Shown one piece after another: positions 37,204 to 44,654 of a DNA stretch of 64,000 nucleotides. The DNA is taken from positions 875,501-939,500 of the forward strand of contig NZ_CP108581.1 in NCBI RefSeq assembly GCF_036010665.1, in the 5' to 3' direction. The DNA is from Microbispora sp. NBC_01189. GTDB taxonomy: Bacteria; Actinomycetota; Actinomycetes; Streptosporangiales; Streptosporangiaceae. How positions within the stretch are numbered: position 1 is the stretch's first letter; every line of letters starts with the position of its first letter. The notes under the pieces are model-generated. The model ran no database searches, was not told where the DNA came from, and saw nothing but the letters and a program-made list of their open reading frames with translations. The position numbers and the translations under genes were made by a program.

Positions 37204-37248
37204 TGTTAACGCTCACCCATCGTCCCGGACGCTATGTTATCGTTAACA
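37204..37248 (+). promoter_or_regulatory. Pair of LacI-type operators at a rightward promoter
   Basis: TGTTAACGCTCACC (37204-37217) and TGTTATCGTTAACA (37235-37248), spaced 31 bases centre to centre, follow a TTGACG box near 37156. An ATG with a good ribosome site is at 37272. This is the layout of a repressed arabinose-responsive promoter reading rightward. Confidence 0.7.
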
Positions 37249-37271
37249 GAACCATTTGAGGAGCGCATCGC

Positions 37272-37652
37272 ATGACCGGAAACACCTGTTCACCGGCCTC
37301 GCGGGCATCCGCGGTGGTTACTTGGCGTGATGATGGGATCGTCCTGAGCGGTGGCAGTGGGCGCCGGCGCGGGCGGCATCCCAGCGGCATCCCATCCGTG
37401 CCCGAAACCATCGCCCCGCTCCCAGCGGATCCAGCCGCCGACCCACTTGGGCATGCCTGCTCGTTACCGGCATTCCGGTCGCTACCCGCCCTTCGAGGCC
37501 GCCGCCATCGGCCTTCAGACGGACCCCCGGGGGCAGAACCACGGCGAGCAGGAAGCTCGGCGAACAGAGCGACGCACTTCCGCGCCGGTCGCCGCTTCCA
37601 CTCCTGCGGGCACGGCTTCCACTCCTGCGGGCGCCGATCCACGTGTCGGTGA
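37272..37652 (+). pseudogene. ORF after the orphan ara-type promoter; probable remnant
   Basis: 126-codon frame. ATG 37272 has a GAGGAG-like site and lies 24 bases after the second operator, so translation start signals are good. The product (MTGNTCSPASRASAVVTWRD, then Arg/Pro/Ser-rich) resembles no family, has atypical codons and ends against the HNH gene on the other strand. I read it as the 5' end of a lost arabinose-regulated gene, or a chance frame. The stretch 37300-37650 holds nothing else I recognise. Confidence 0.35.
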
Positions 37653-37653
37653 C

Positions 37654-40215
37654 TCATTCGCGTCGCCGGGGGGTGCGGGGGTTGCGGTAGGTGAAGGCCC
37701 AGCGGTCGTCGCCGATCTTTCGGCGGGTGTAGCGGGTGGGGTGGCGGTAGCGGTCGCGGTTGTGGAACTGGCAGGCCGGCCCGAGCAGCTTGAGGTCGGT
37801 CAGCCCGCCGCTGCACCAGTCCTCGGAATGGTCGATCTGGCACAGGGTGGCGGGCAGGGGGCAGCCGTCGACCCAGCAGGTGGCGTACCGGGCGAAGACG
37901 GCCCGGCGCTGGGCGGGGGTGGCCAGGCGGACCTTGCGGCCCATGTCCAGGACCTGCCCGGCGGCGTCCATGACGATCCGGACAAGGGTGCTGGTGCGGG
38001 CCAGCCGGTGCACGCTGACAACGGGCAGCAGGTGCCCGGTCGCCAGGATCAGCCCCGGCAACCCCCGCAACCACACCCCCGGCGGCACATTGCCGCGCGC
38101 TCCCGGCGGACAGTTCACCCCCACCCCCGGCGGAGCATCCGCTCCCACCCCCGCCCAGGCATCACTGCCAGGCCAAGCGTCGCCTCCCGGGCAGGCGCTC
38201 CCTTCCGCATCCGGCGGGGCGTCGGGCCCGGGTGGGGGATCAGGGGCATGCGTCTGCTGCGGGCGTGCCTGCTGTGGGCGTGCCTGCTGCGGGGGTGCCT
38301 GCTGCGGGCGCCGCGCTCGGTTTCTGCGGTGTCCTCGCTCGATGCCCTCTTCCTGAGTGCCGGGGTCGTCGTCAGAGTCGTCGTCAGAGTCGTCGTCAGG
38401 GTCGGCGTCAGGGTCGGCGTCAGGGTCGGCGGCGTGGTCCTGCTCGACGTCATCGCAGTCGCGCAGGTCGCCGCGCTCGTGGCCGCGCTCGTGGCCGCGC
38501 TCGTGGCCGCGCTCGTGGCCGCCGGTCGGGTCGAAGTGCGGCCAGGCGGCAGCCGGACCGTCCATGGGCGAGCTACCGGCGGCCGCGCGGCCGGTGACAG
38601 GCTCCAGCCCGTCAGCGCCCCCACACGCGCCCACACCCGCGGCGGCATCCGCGCCCGCACCCGCGGCGGCATCCGCGCCCGCACCCGCGGCGGCATGGGA
38701 GGCGGCACTGGGCGCGGCAGGGGAGGTGTCGTCTCCTGCGGAGGACGCGACGGCCGAGCTACCGTCCTCGCCGGCTGAGCGATCCCCGCCCGCCGGGGGC
38801 ACAGTGGCTGTGCGTTCGGGGCCGATGGCTGTGCGTTCGGGGCTGACGGCCGATGGCCGTGTGCCCGGCTCCGCACCCGCTGGCTCTTCGTCTGGCTCTT
38901 CGTGTGGTTCTTCGCCGGCGGGCTCCTCAATGGTGGGCTCGCCATCGTCGATGATGGGCTCATCGACGTCCGAGGGAGTGCCACTCGGAGGGTCGTCGGG
39001 GAGGGACTCGGCGTTGACCAGCACCAGAAGCTCGGTCACGATCTTGTTCTCCAGGAACGCGATCAACGCGTCCGCGTTCCGCACACTCAACGGCCGGTCG
39101 TCACCCTCGGCCTTGGGCTTGGCGTAGACGTCCAGCATGTGCTGCAACCGCGCGGCGGCCTCCACCGGCAGGTAGAACTCCCCCTCCAGCCCGCCGCCCT
39201 TACGCCGGCGTACCCGGAAGAACCGGCGATCGAAATCCGCCTGCTCGTCCTTCTCATGCCCGTCAGGGTCGAGCACCGCGCGTAGGTACCGCCCCGCCTT
39301 GGCCACCTCCGCCGCACCCGCCGACTTCGCCAACTCCAGCAGAATCCGCTCAGCCGTCGCCGCCTGCTCATCGGTCAACCCCGCGGTGGCCGTGCAGATC
39401 GCCTCCACGACCCCCTCCGCCAGGCCACCCTCCGCGAACCGGCGGCGGACCTTCGGCAGACGGGGCAGTTCCGTGCTCATCGTCAACAGGCGCCCCGCCC
39501 CCGCGGGCGTCATCCCCCCAGCGCTGCGCAGCCACAACTTCGTGGACGCATGCCCATGGTGCTTCGCCTCCCCGGCCCGGTGGACACGGCCCACCCGGGC
39601 CGCCAACGCCGAAGTGATCCGATCACGGACCGCAAGCAACTCCTCGGCCTCGGCCAGACACACACCCGCGTCCTCAGGCACCGGCACCAACGCCACCGCC
39701 CGCGCCGCCTCGACAAGAGCCGCCACCGCCACCCACGACGACGACCCCGCGCCAGAAGCACCACCGGCAGCGCCACCAGGGACGTCACCGGGCGCGCTGC
39801 CGCCATCCCGATCACGTTCCGCACCCCGATTCCGGCCAGCGTCGCCCCGGCCAGCGCCAGAGACGCCGTCAGACACGCCATCGGAAGCACCAGCCGAAAC
39901 GCCACCGGACGCATCACCGCCACCCCGAGGAGTGCCATCAGGAGAAGCGTCACTCGCGGTTTCGTCGCCGTCGACGAGGTCGTCACCGGGAGCGGCACCG
40001 GAACGAGTCGCGAATACCTTAATCAAGGCGGGATTCGCCGGGGCATCGAGCCGGCCGGCGCGCTTTCGCCCTTCGGAATCGGCGATCGGTACGAATTCAC
40101 GGGCCAGAGAACCCTCTGAAGACCACAGTGGTGAGCCGGCGACCAGACGATCCCACCAGTCGTCGGCGATATCTGAATCATGCGGGTGATCAGGACCGAA
40201 GTCGGACAGATCCAT
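37654..40215 (-). CDS. DUF222-HNH endonuclease family protein (13E12-like), low-complexity expanded
   Basis: 853 residues. DUF222 (about 185-400) includes the GEAKHHGHASTKLWL and RMLTxST-like LLTMSTELPRLP segments. The C-terminal HNH nuclease (about 775-835) has CWVDGCPLPA, CQIDHSEDW, CSGGLTDL and CQFHNRDR, with the paired cysteines and His residues intact. Between DUF222 and the HNH approach lie about 300 residues of Pro/Ala/Asp/Gly repeats not usual for the family. ATG 40215 follows AAGGGG. The family resembles mycobacterial REP13E12 proteins, which are repeated and linked to prophage insertion; cell role is unknown. Codons end mostly in G, unlike neighbours. Confidence 0.85.
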   Translation of the reverse strand: MDLSDFGPDHPHDSDIADDWWDRLVAGSPLWSSEGSLAREFVPIADSEGRKRAGRLDAPANPALIKVFATRSGAAPGDDLVDGDETASDASPDGTPRGGGDASGGVSAGASDGVSDGVSGAGRGDAGRNRGAERDRDGGSAPGDVPGGAAGGASGAGSSSWVAVAALVEAARAVALVPVPEDAGVCLAEAEELLAVRDRITSALAARVGRVHRAGEAKHHGHASTKLWLRSAGGMTPAGAGRLLTMSTELPRLPKVRRRFAEGGLAEGVVEAICTATAGLTDEQAATAERILLELAKSAGAAEVAKAGRYLRAVLDPDGHEKDEQADFDRRFFRVRRRKGGGLEGEFYLPVEAAARLQHMLDVYAKPKAEGDDRPLSVRNADALIAFLENKIVTELLVLVNAESLPDDPPSGTPSDVDEPIIDDGEPTIEEPAGEEPHEEPDEEPAGAEPGTRPSAVSPERTAIGPERTATVPPAGGDRSAGEDGSSAVASSAGDDTSPAAPSAASHAAAGAGADAAAGAGADAAAGVGACGGADGLEPVTGRAAAGSSPMDGPAAAWPHFDPTGGHERGHERGHERGHERGDLRDCDDVEQDHAADPDADPDADPDDDSDDDSDDDPGTQEEGIERGHRRNRARRPQQAPPQQARPQQARPQQTHAPDPPPGPDAPPDAEGSACPGGDAWPGSDAWAGVGADAPPGVGVNCPPGARGNVPPGVWLRGLPGLILATGHLLPVVSVHRLARTSTLVRIVMDAAGQVLDMGRKVRLATPAQRRAVFARYATCWVDGCPLPATLCQIDHSEDWCSGGLTDLKLLGPACQFHNRDRYRHPTRYTRRKIGDDRWAFTYRNPRTPRRRE
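38246..38700. repeat. Cluster of in-frame tandem repeats inside the DUF222-HNH gene
   Basis: Successive arrays: a 15-bp CTGCGGGCGTGC-type repeat (about 38250-38310), a 12-bp GTCGTCGTCAGA-type repeat encoding DDDS/DADP (about 38365-38435), a 12-bp CGCTCGTGGCCG repeat encoding HERG (about 38470-38520), and GC-rich units encoding AGADAA (about 38625-38695). All keep the frame. Confidence 0.85.
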
Positions 40216-40395
40216 CACATCCCCTTCGCCGATTCGAAATCCTGTACTAATTTTTCCACGAACCGGCATCAGGCGACAACCGCGCACCGGGATATGTTGG
40301 AGCTACAGGCGATGGACGATAGCGGCGACGCAGATGTTTCTATTCAGCCCATTGGTACTGAGATAGCCGACCTTTGAAAACGACCCGCGTCCCGG

Positions 40396-41442
40396 TTACG
40401 CCGAGGACGGTGGAGCGGCGGCCGTGCTCTCCCTGACCACGAGTTCAGGCTCGACCAGGCGCGCCGGCCCGACGTCACGGTCGGCGATGCGGTGCAGCAG
40501 GAGCCGGAACGCCTGCCGGCCTAGCTCGCCGAAGTCCTGCCGCACCGTGGTCAGCGGCGGCCAGAAATACGCCGCCTCCGGCACGTCGTCGAACCCCGCC
40601 ACGCTCACATCCTCGGGCACCCGCCGCCCCGCCTCCCGCAACGCCCGCAACACCCCCATCGCCATATGGTCATTGGCCACGAACACCGCCGTCACCCCGC
40701 CATCGGCCGCCAGCCGCCGCCCCAGCTCATAACCCGACGACGCCGTCCAATCACCCACCAACGGCTCGGGCACCACCCGGCCCTCCGCCTCCAGCACCGA
40801 CCGCCACCCCGAAAGACGACCACGCGAATCCACCCAGTTCGGCGGACCCGCCACATGCCACACCGTCCGATGCCCCAAACTCAGCAGATGCCGCGTCGCC
40901 CGCGCCGCCCCCGCCACCTGATCGACCGCCACCACCGGCACCGGCACATCCCCGCCCCCACCCACCACCACCACCGGCAACCCCGCCGGAAGCTGCCGCA
41001 CCCCCTCGGCCGCCGACTCATGCGGCGCCACCACGATCACCCCGTCCACCGACTGCGACCGCAGCCGATCCACCCCCCGCCCGATCCACCGCCGATCCAG
41101 CACCGGCAAACTCGCGATGCTCACCAGATAGTCACTGTCCCGGGCCGCCTGCTCCACCCCGAACAACGTCGACGCCGGCCCGTACAACGTGGTGTCGAAA
41201 CACACCACCCCCAGCACCCCCGACCGCCCGGTCACCAGCATCCGCGCCGCCGAGTTCGGCCGGTAGTCCAGCTCCCGCACCGCCGCCAGCACCCGCTCCC
41301 GCGTCTCCGGACGCACCTTCTCCGGAGCGTTCAGCACCCGCGACACCGTCATCGCCGACACCCCCGCCAGCTCCGCGACGTCTTCCATGACCGCCGCCCT
41401 CGGGCGCTCGGCCGGGCTCTCTCCAGGCCGCACCATCGTCAT
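40396..41442 (-). CDS. Second LacI-family regulator, paralogue of the ara repressor
   Basis: 348 residues. MEDVAELAGVSAMTVSRVLN HTH, then a sensor domain that follows the 36025 protein motif by motif (GVVCFDTTLYGPAST, VFVANDHMAMGVLRAL, GFDDVPEAAYFWPPLTTVRQD). Codons strongly favour G at the third base (GTG, GCG, CGG, GGG), while the first repressor favours C. This points to a separate origin. Start ATG 41442, with ATG 41436 possible. Target genes are unknown; only a weak operator-like site lies upstream at 41708. Confidence 0.9.
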   Translation of the reverse strand: MTMVRPGESPAERPRAAVMEDVAELAGVSAMTVSRVLNAPEKVRPETRERVLAAVRELDYRPNSAARMLVTGRSGVLGVVCFDTTLYGPASTLFGVEQAARDSDYLVSIASLPVLDRRWIGRGVDRLRSQSVDGVIVVAPHESAAEGVRQLPAGLPVVVVGGGGDVPVPVVAVDQVAGAARATRHLLSLGHRTVWHVAGPPNWVDSRGRLSGWRSVLEAEGRVVPEPLVGDWTASSGYELGRRLAADGGVTAVFVANDHMAMGVLRALREAGRRVPEDVSVAGFDDVPEAAYFWPPLTTVRQDFGELGRQAFRLLLHRIADRDVGPARLVEPELVVRESTAAAPPSSA

Positions 41443-41480
41443 CCCCCGCGTCCCCGCTCTTTCCGATCAGTCGCCCTGAA

Positions 41481-41560
41481 CGAACCAGCCACGAACCGCC
41501 ACGACTCGCCACGACCCGCAGCGACCCGCAGCGACCCGCCACGAACCGCTACGAGTCCGT
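41481..41560. repeat. Decameric tandem repeat upstream of the second LacI gene
   Basis: Eight units of a 10-bp motif close to CCACGAACCG/CAGCGACCCG in exact 10-base register, about 40 bases before the LacI start. A 10-base period equals one helical turn. The rest of 41443-41707 holds no gene. Confidence 0.8.
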
Positions 41561-41707
41561 CACGACGAGTCCGCCACTGGTCCAACGCGCTGCCGACGCG
41601 ATGCCGGCACCGGCGGACGGTGTGAGCACCGGCGGCGATCACCGCGGGACACGCCCCGAAAAGGACCGTTCCGCCTGGTGATCGCACGCTTCACACCACC
41701 CACCTGA

Positions 41708-41721
41708 TGGTACCGTTAACA
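41708..41721. promoter_or_regulatory. Weak LacI-type operator-like site
   Basis: TGGTACCGTTAACA matches the perfect ara site at 11 of 14 positions, and CGTTAACAG is shared exactly with the site at 37241-37249. It overlaps the stop codon of the EamA gene, so it may be functional, a boundary scar or chance. Confidence 0.35.
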
Positions 41722-42609
41722 GCTCGGCTTCCCTGGTCGTGACCCCCGCACCGGTCCATCGCGCAACTCCGCGCGGGCGAGCCAGGCGAGGGCGCACAGG
41801 AGGAGGGCTCCCCCACCCACCTGTACGGCGGTCATGCGCTCCCCCAGCAGGACGACACCGGCGACGGCCGCGACGAGGGGTTCGAGCAACGAGACCAGCG
41901 ACGCGGTGACGCCACCCACGACGCCCAGGCCGGTGAAGAACAACCGGTACGCGAGCGCGGTCGGCACGATCGCCAGATAGCCGAGCAGCAGCACGCTGGT
42001 CATCGTGTGCCCGGTGGGCAGCAGTCCCCCGCCCACGGCGAGCGGGAGCAGGCACAGCGCGCCCCCGGCGAAGCCCCACACCGCCACGCCCTCCGCGGGC
42101 ATGCGGCGGGTCGCGAGGGTGACGAAGGAGTAGGCGGCGGCCGACACCAGGCAGTAGACGACGCCTGCCGGACCGGCCGGGGCGGCCGCTCCTCCCGTGA
42201 GCATGGCCAGCCCGGCGAGCGCGAGCCCGGCGCAGGCGAGAGCCGTACGGCCCAGGGGCTCGCGCAGGAAGATCCGGCCGCCGGCCGCCACGAAGAGCGG
42301 AGCCGCCCCCATGGTGATCATGGTCGCGACCGCGACGCCGGTCTCGGCGATCGCCGCGAAGTAGGCGGCCTGGCACACCGCCATGGCCGGGCCGACGAGC
42401 AGCACCGCCCGCCAGGAAGGGCGGCCGCGCGCGACCAGGAGCAGAAGCGCCGCCCCGCAGGTGAAGCGCCAGAAGGACACGGCGACGGGGCTCAGCCGGC
42501 CCGCGTCGTGGAGCATCGCCCCCGCCGCGCCGCCGGTCCCCCAGGCGGCCGCGGCGGTGGACACGTAGACAAGACCCTGCCGTACGGACAGGGCTGGAGC
42601 ATGGTTCAT
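41716..42609 (-). CDS. EamA/DMT-family exporter (RhaT-like)
   Basis: 297 residues, ten hydrophobic helices in two EamA repeats (about 15-140 and 150-285). The repeat ends are visible as LFVAAGGRIFLREPLG and LLEPLVAAVAGVVLLGERM. Predicted exporter of a small metabolite; substrate unknown. ATG 42609 has GGAGAG seven bases upstream. Confidence 0.88.
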   Translation of the reverse strand: MNHAPALSVRQGLVYVSTAAAAWGTGGAAGAMLHDAGRLSPVAVSFWRFTCGAALLLLVARGRPSWRAVLLVGPAMAVCQAAYFAAIAETGVAVATMITMGAAPLFVAAGGRIFLREPLGRTALACAGLALAGLAMLTGGAAAPAGPAGVVYCLVSAAAYSFVTLATRRMPAEGVAVWGFAGGALCLLPLAVGGGLLPTGHTMTSVLLLGYLAIVPTALAYRLFFTGLGVVGGVTASLVSLLEPLVAAVAGVVLLGERMTAVQVGGGALLLCALAWLARAELRDGPVRGSRPGKPSC

Positions 42610-42846
42610 CGATGTCTCTCCGGTGAGGTGGGCCCGATTCCCGTACGCGGGCAGGGGCCACCGGCCGGGCCCTCCGGGCCCGGCTCACCTGATGACGCCG
42701 CCCGCTATCGGGCGGGCGGCGGAGAGACGATCATTGGCACGCGGGCCACACTAACGGGCTCTCCCGAAACACGACATCGGCTTTTCCGGCATTTTGGGGG
42801 TGCCGGTGCGCGCGGCCGGACATCGAAGTCGTAGTCTTGGCATCGT
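42610..42846. other. Upstream region of the EamA gene
   Basis: No gene seen between the EamA start and the terminator at 42847. A short hairpin with CCGCCCG/CGGGCGG arms lies near 42700; I find no convincing promoter boxes. Confidence 0.4.
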
Positions 42847-42883
42847 GACAGCCCGAGGCGAGGTCAGGTCGCCTCGGGCTGTC
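42847..42883 (-). terminator. Terminator of the dienelactone hydrolase gene
   Basis: Perfect 15-bp stem (42847-42861 with 42869-42883) and a 7-base loop, about 55 bases past the stop codon at 42937. Confidence 0.85.
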
Positions 42884-42936
42884 CGCTGTCCGGCCCCCGG
42901 TGGCACGGCAGCACAACGGCAGCGCGGCAGCTCTGC

Positions 42937-43713
42937 TCAGGGCCGAGCAGGCACGCCTTCCAGGAATCCGAGGATGCGCGACCACGCGTCGGCGCAGGCC
43001 TCCGCCAGTTCCGGCCGGCCGAGCTCGAAGAAGCTGTGCGGTGCTCCCGGATAGGTGACGAACTCGTGCTCGACGCCCGCGCCGTCCAGCGCCTCGTTAA
43101 AGGCCTTCACCACCTCGGGGGAGATGCCCTCGTCCGCGCCGCCCAACAGCCCGAGGATCGGGCCGCACAGCTCGCCGGCCAGCTGGGTCGGGCCGGGGTT
43201 GCCGAAGATCGTGTCCGGATATCCGTACAGGCCGATGACGCCGCGGAATCCGAACTCGGGGCGGGCCGCCAAAAACGCGAGCCTGCCGCCGAAGCAGAAG
43301 CCGAGCGTGACGACGTCCTGATGCCCCTCTGCCCGCAGGTATCGCGCCCCGGCGGCGATGTCGGCGAAAAGGGTGTCCTTGTGCGCCCTGCCCAGGTGCT
43401 CCATGTGCGGGAAGCCGGCCGGCCGCGGGCCGGTCCCCGCCGTACGGCCGAAGTAGTCGATCACGAGCGCTGGATGCCCCTGCTCGGCGAGGCGTACGGT
43501 CAGCTGCTCGTAGAACCCGGACAGGCCCCGATTGTCGGGCAGGACGAGCACGGCGGCGCCGGTGGGTGTTCCGGGACGGGACAGGAACGCCGCGAATTCC
43601 TCCCCGTCGCCCGAGATCAGGACGAGGCGCTCGGACGACGTGGTCGTGCGCGGAGCACCGTGAACGGGAGGTACGGCGTCGGCGTCATAGCACACGGGCG
43701 GGCATCCCTTCAT
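42937..43713 (-). CDS. Dienelactone hydrolase family protein
   Basis: 258 residues, alpha/beta-hydrolase fold. The nucleophile elbow reads GFCFGG, with the Cys typical of dienelactone hydrolase; acid and base are likely in GGADEGISPE and PGAPHSFFE. VVLPDNRGL and DYFGRTAG mark the entry loops. It hydrolyses a lactone or ester; no aromatic-degradation genes are adjacent, so the substrate is open. Start ATG 43713. The AT-rich upstream stretch has TTGTCA (43767-43772) and TGTTAT (43742-43747), 19 bases apart on the minus strand. Confidence 0.9.
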   Translation of the reverse strand: MKGCPPVCYDADAVPPVHGAPRTTTSSERLVLISGDGEEFAAFLSRPGTPTGAAVLVLPDNRGLSGFYEQLTVRLAEQGHPALVIDYFGRTAGTGPRPAGFPHMEHLGRAHKDTLFADIAAGARYLRAEGHQDVVTLGFCFGGRLAFLAARPEFGFRGVIGLYGYPDTIFGNPGPTQLAGELCGPILGLLGGADEGISPEVVKAFNEALDGAGVEHEFVTYPGAPHSFFELGRPELAEACADAWSRILGFLEGVPARP

Positions 43714-43818
43714 AATCAGAATGAACGACGCCCGAAAGGCTATAACACTCTAATCCCATCATATCATGACAAAATAAATTGCCGATAATCCTCGAATTCC
43801 GGCTTGATAACGAGAAAC

Positions 43819-43852
43819 AGGCCCATCTCCCCGTCCCTCGGGAGATGGGCCT
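43819..43852 (-). terminator. Terminator of the SRPBCC gene
   Basis: Perfect 12-bp stem AGGCCCATCTCC/GGAGATGGGCCT with a 10-base loop, followed on the minus strand by a T-rich stretch. It lies about 30 bases past the stop codon. Confidence 0.85.
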
Positions 43853-43884
43853 CTCGGATCCCACGCGCCTCGTCGGCCGTAGGC

Positions 43885-44601
43885 CTAGATGACCGGGCCG
43901 GGCGTGTCCCGCGGCGGCAGCGGTCCGCTGCCGGGAAGCGGGCCCGTACCGGGCGCCGGCGGGATCGGTCCGCTACCGGGCGCCGGCGGGATCGGTCCGC
44001 TACCGGGCGCCGGAAGCGGCGTCTCGCGCGGGTAGTCCGGGTTCACGGTCTGCGGCGGCATCGGCTCGCCGATGTCGTAGCCCGTGCCGGAACCCCCGCC
44101 GGAGACACCGCCGGACACGCCGCCGGAACCCGTTCCGCCCTGCTGGTGCGGGCCGGGCACGTCGCCGCGCCAGGCGCCGGTCTCGCCGCCGCGTGACTCG
44201 ATGAAGGCCTTGAAACGCTCCAGGTCGCCCTTGACGCGCATGCGCACGAGCTGAAGAGCGTCGGCCGCCTTCTCGATGAAGCCCTCGGGGTCGTACTCCA
44301 TCTGGAGGGTGACGCGGGTGGTGTCGTCGCCGAGCCGGTGGAACGTGACGACCCCGGCCTGCCGGGGCGTGTCCAGTGAGCGCCAGGCCACGCGCTCGTC
44401 GGGGTGCTGCTCGGTGATCTCCGCCTGGAACTCCCGGCGGACTCCCGCGATCTCGACGACCCAGTCGGTGCGCGTGTCGCCGATCTGCTTGACCGACTCG
44501 ACGCCTTCCATGAACTCCGGGAAGCTCTCGAACTGCGTCCACTGGTTGTACGCGGTACGGATCGGGACATTCACATCGATGGACTGTTCGATCGAGCTCA
44601 T
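43885..44601 (-). CDS. SRPBCC (cyclase/dehydrase-like) protein with Pro/Gly tail
   Basis: 238 residues. Residues 1-145 form a START-like ligand-binding fold (SIDVNVPIRTAYNQWTQFESFPEFMEGV, ending in an amphipathic LERFKAFIESRG helix). The rest is a disordered Gly/Pro tail with APGSGPIPP repeats from 27-bp tandem DNA units near 43950-44015. Related proteins bind hydrophobic ligands; the role is unknown. ATG 44601 follows AAGGAGGAGG. Single gene with its own terminator. Confidence 0.85.
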   Translation of the reverse strand: MSSIEQSIDVNVPIRTAYNQWTQFESFPEFMEGVESVKQIGDTRTDWVVEIAGVRREFQAEITEQHPDERVAWRSLDTPRQAGVVTFHRLGDDTTRVTLQMEYDPEGFIEKAADALQLVRMRVKGDLERFKAFIESRGGETGAWRGDVPGPHQQGGTGSGGVSGGVSGGGSGTGYDIGEPMPPQTVNPDYPRETPLPAPGSGPIPPAPGSGPIPPAPGTGPLPGSGPLPPRDTPGPVI

Positions 44602-44654
44602 GCCTCCTCCTTCTCTCTTCGGCTGCACGACAAGCCCTGCCCCATGAGGGCGGC

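Noticed and set aside
38246-38700. Repeat arrays that could suggest CRISPR
   Set aside because: Repeats are directly tandem without unique spacers and keep the reading frame of the HNH protein.
42696-42720. Short GC hairpin near 42700 as a regulatory RNA
   Set aside because: Seven-base arms in sequence of this GC content are expected by chance, and no conserved RNA shape was recognised.
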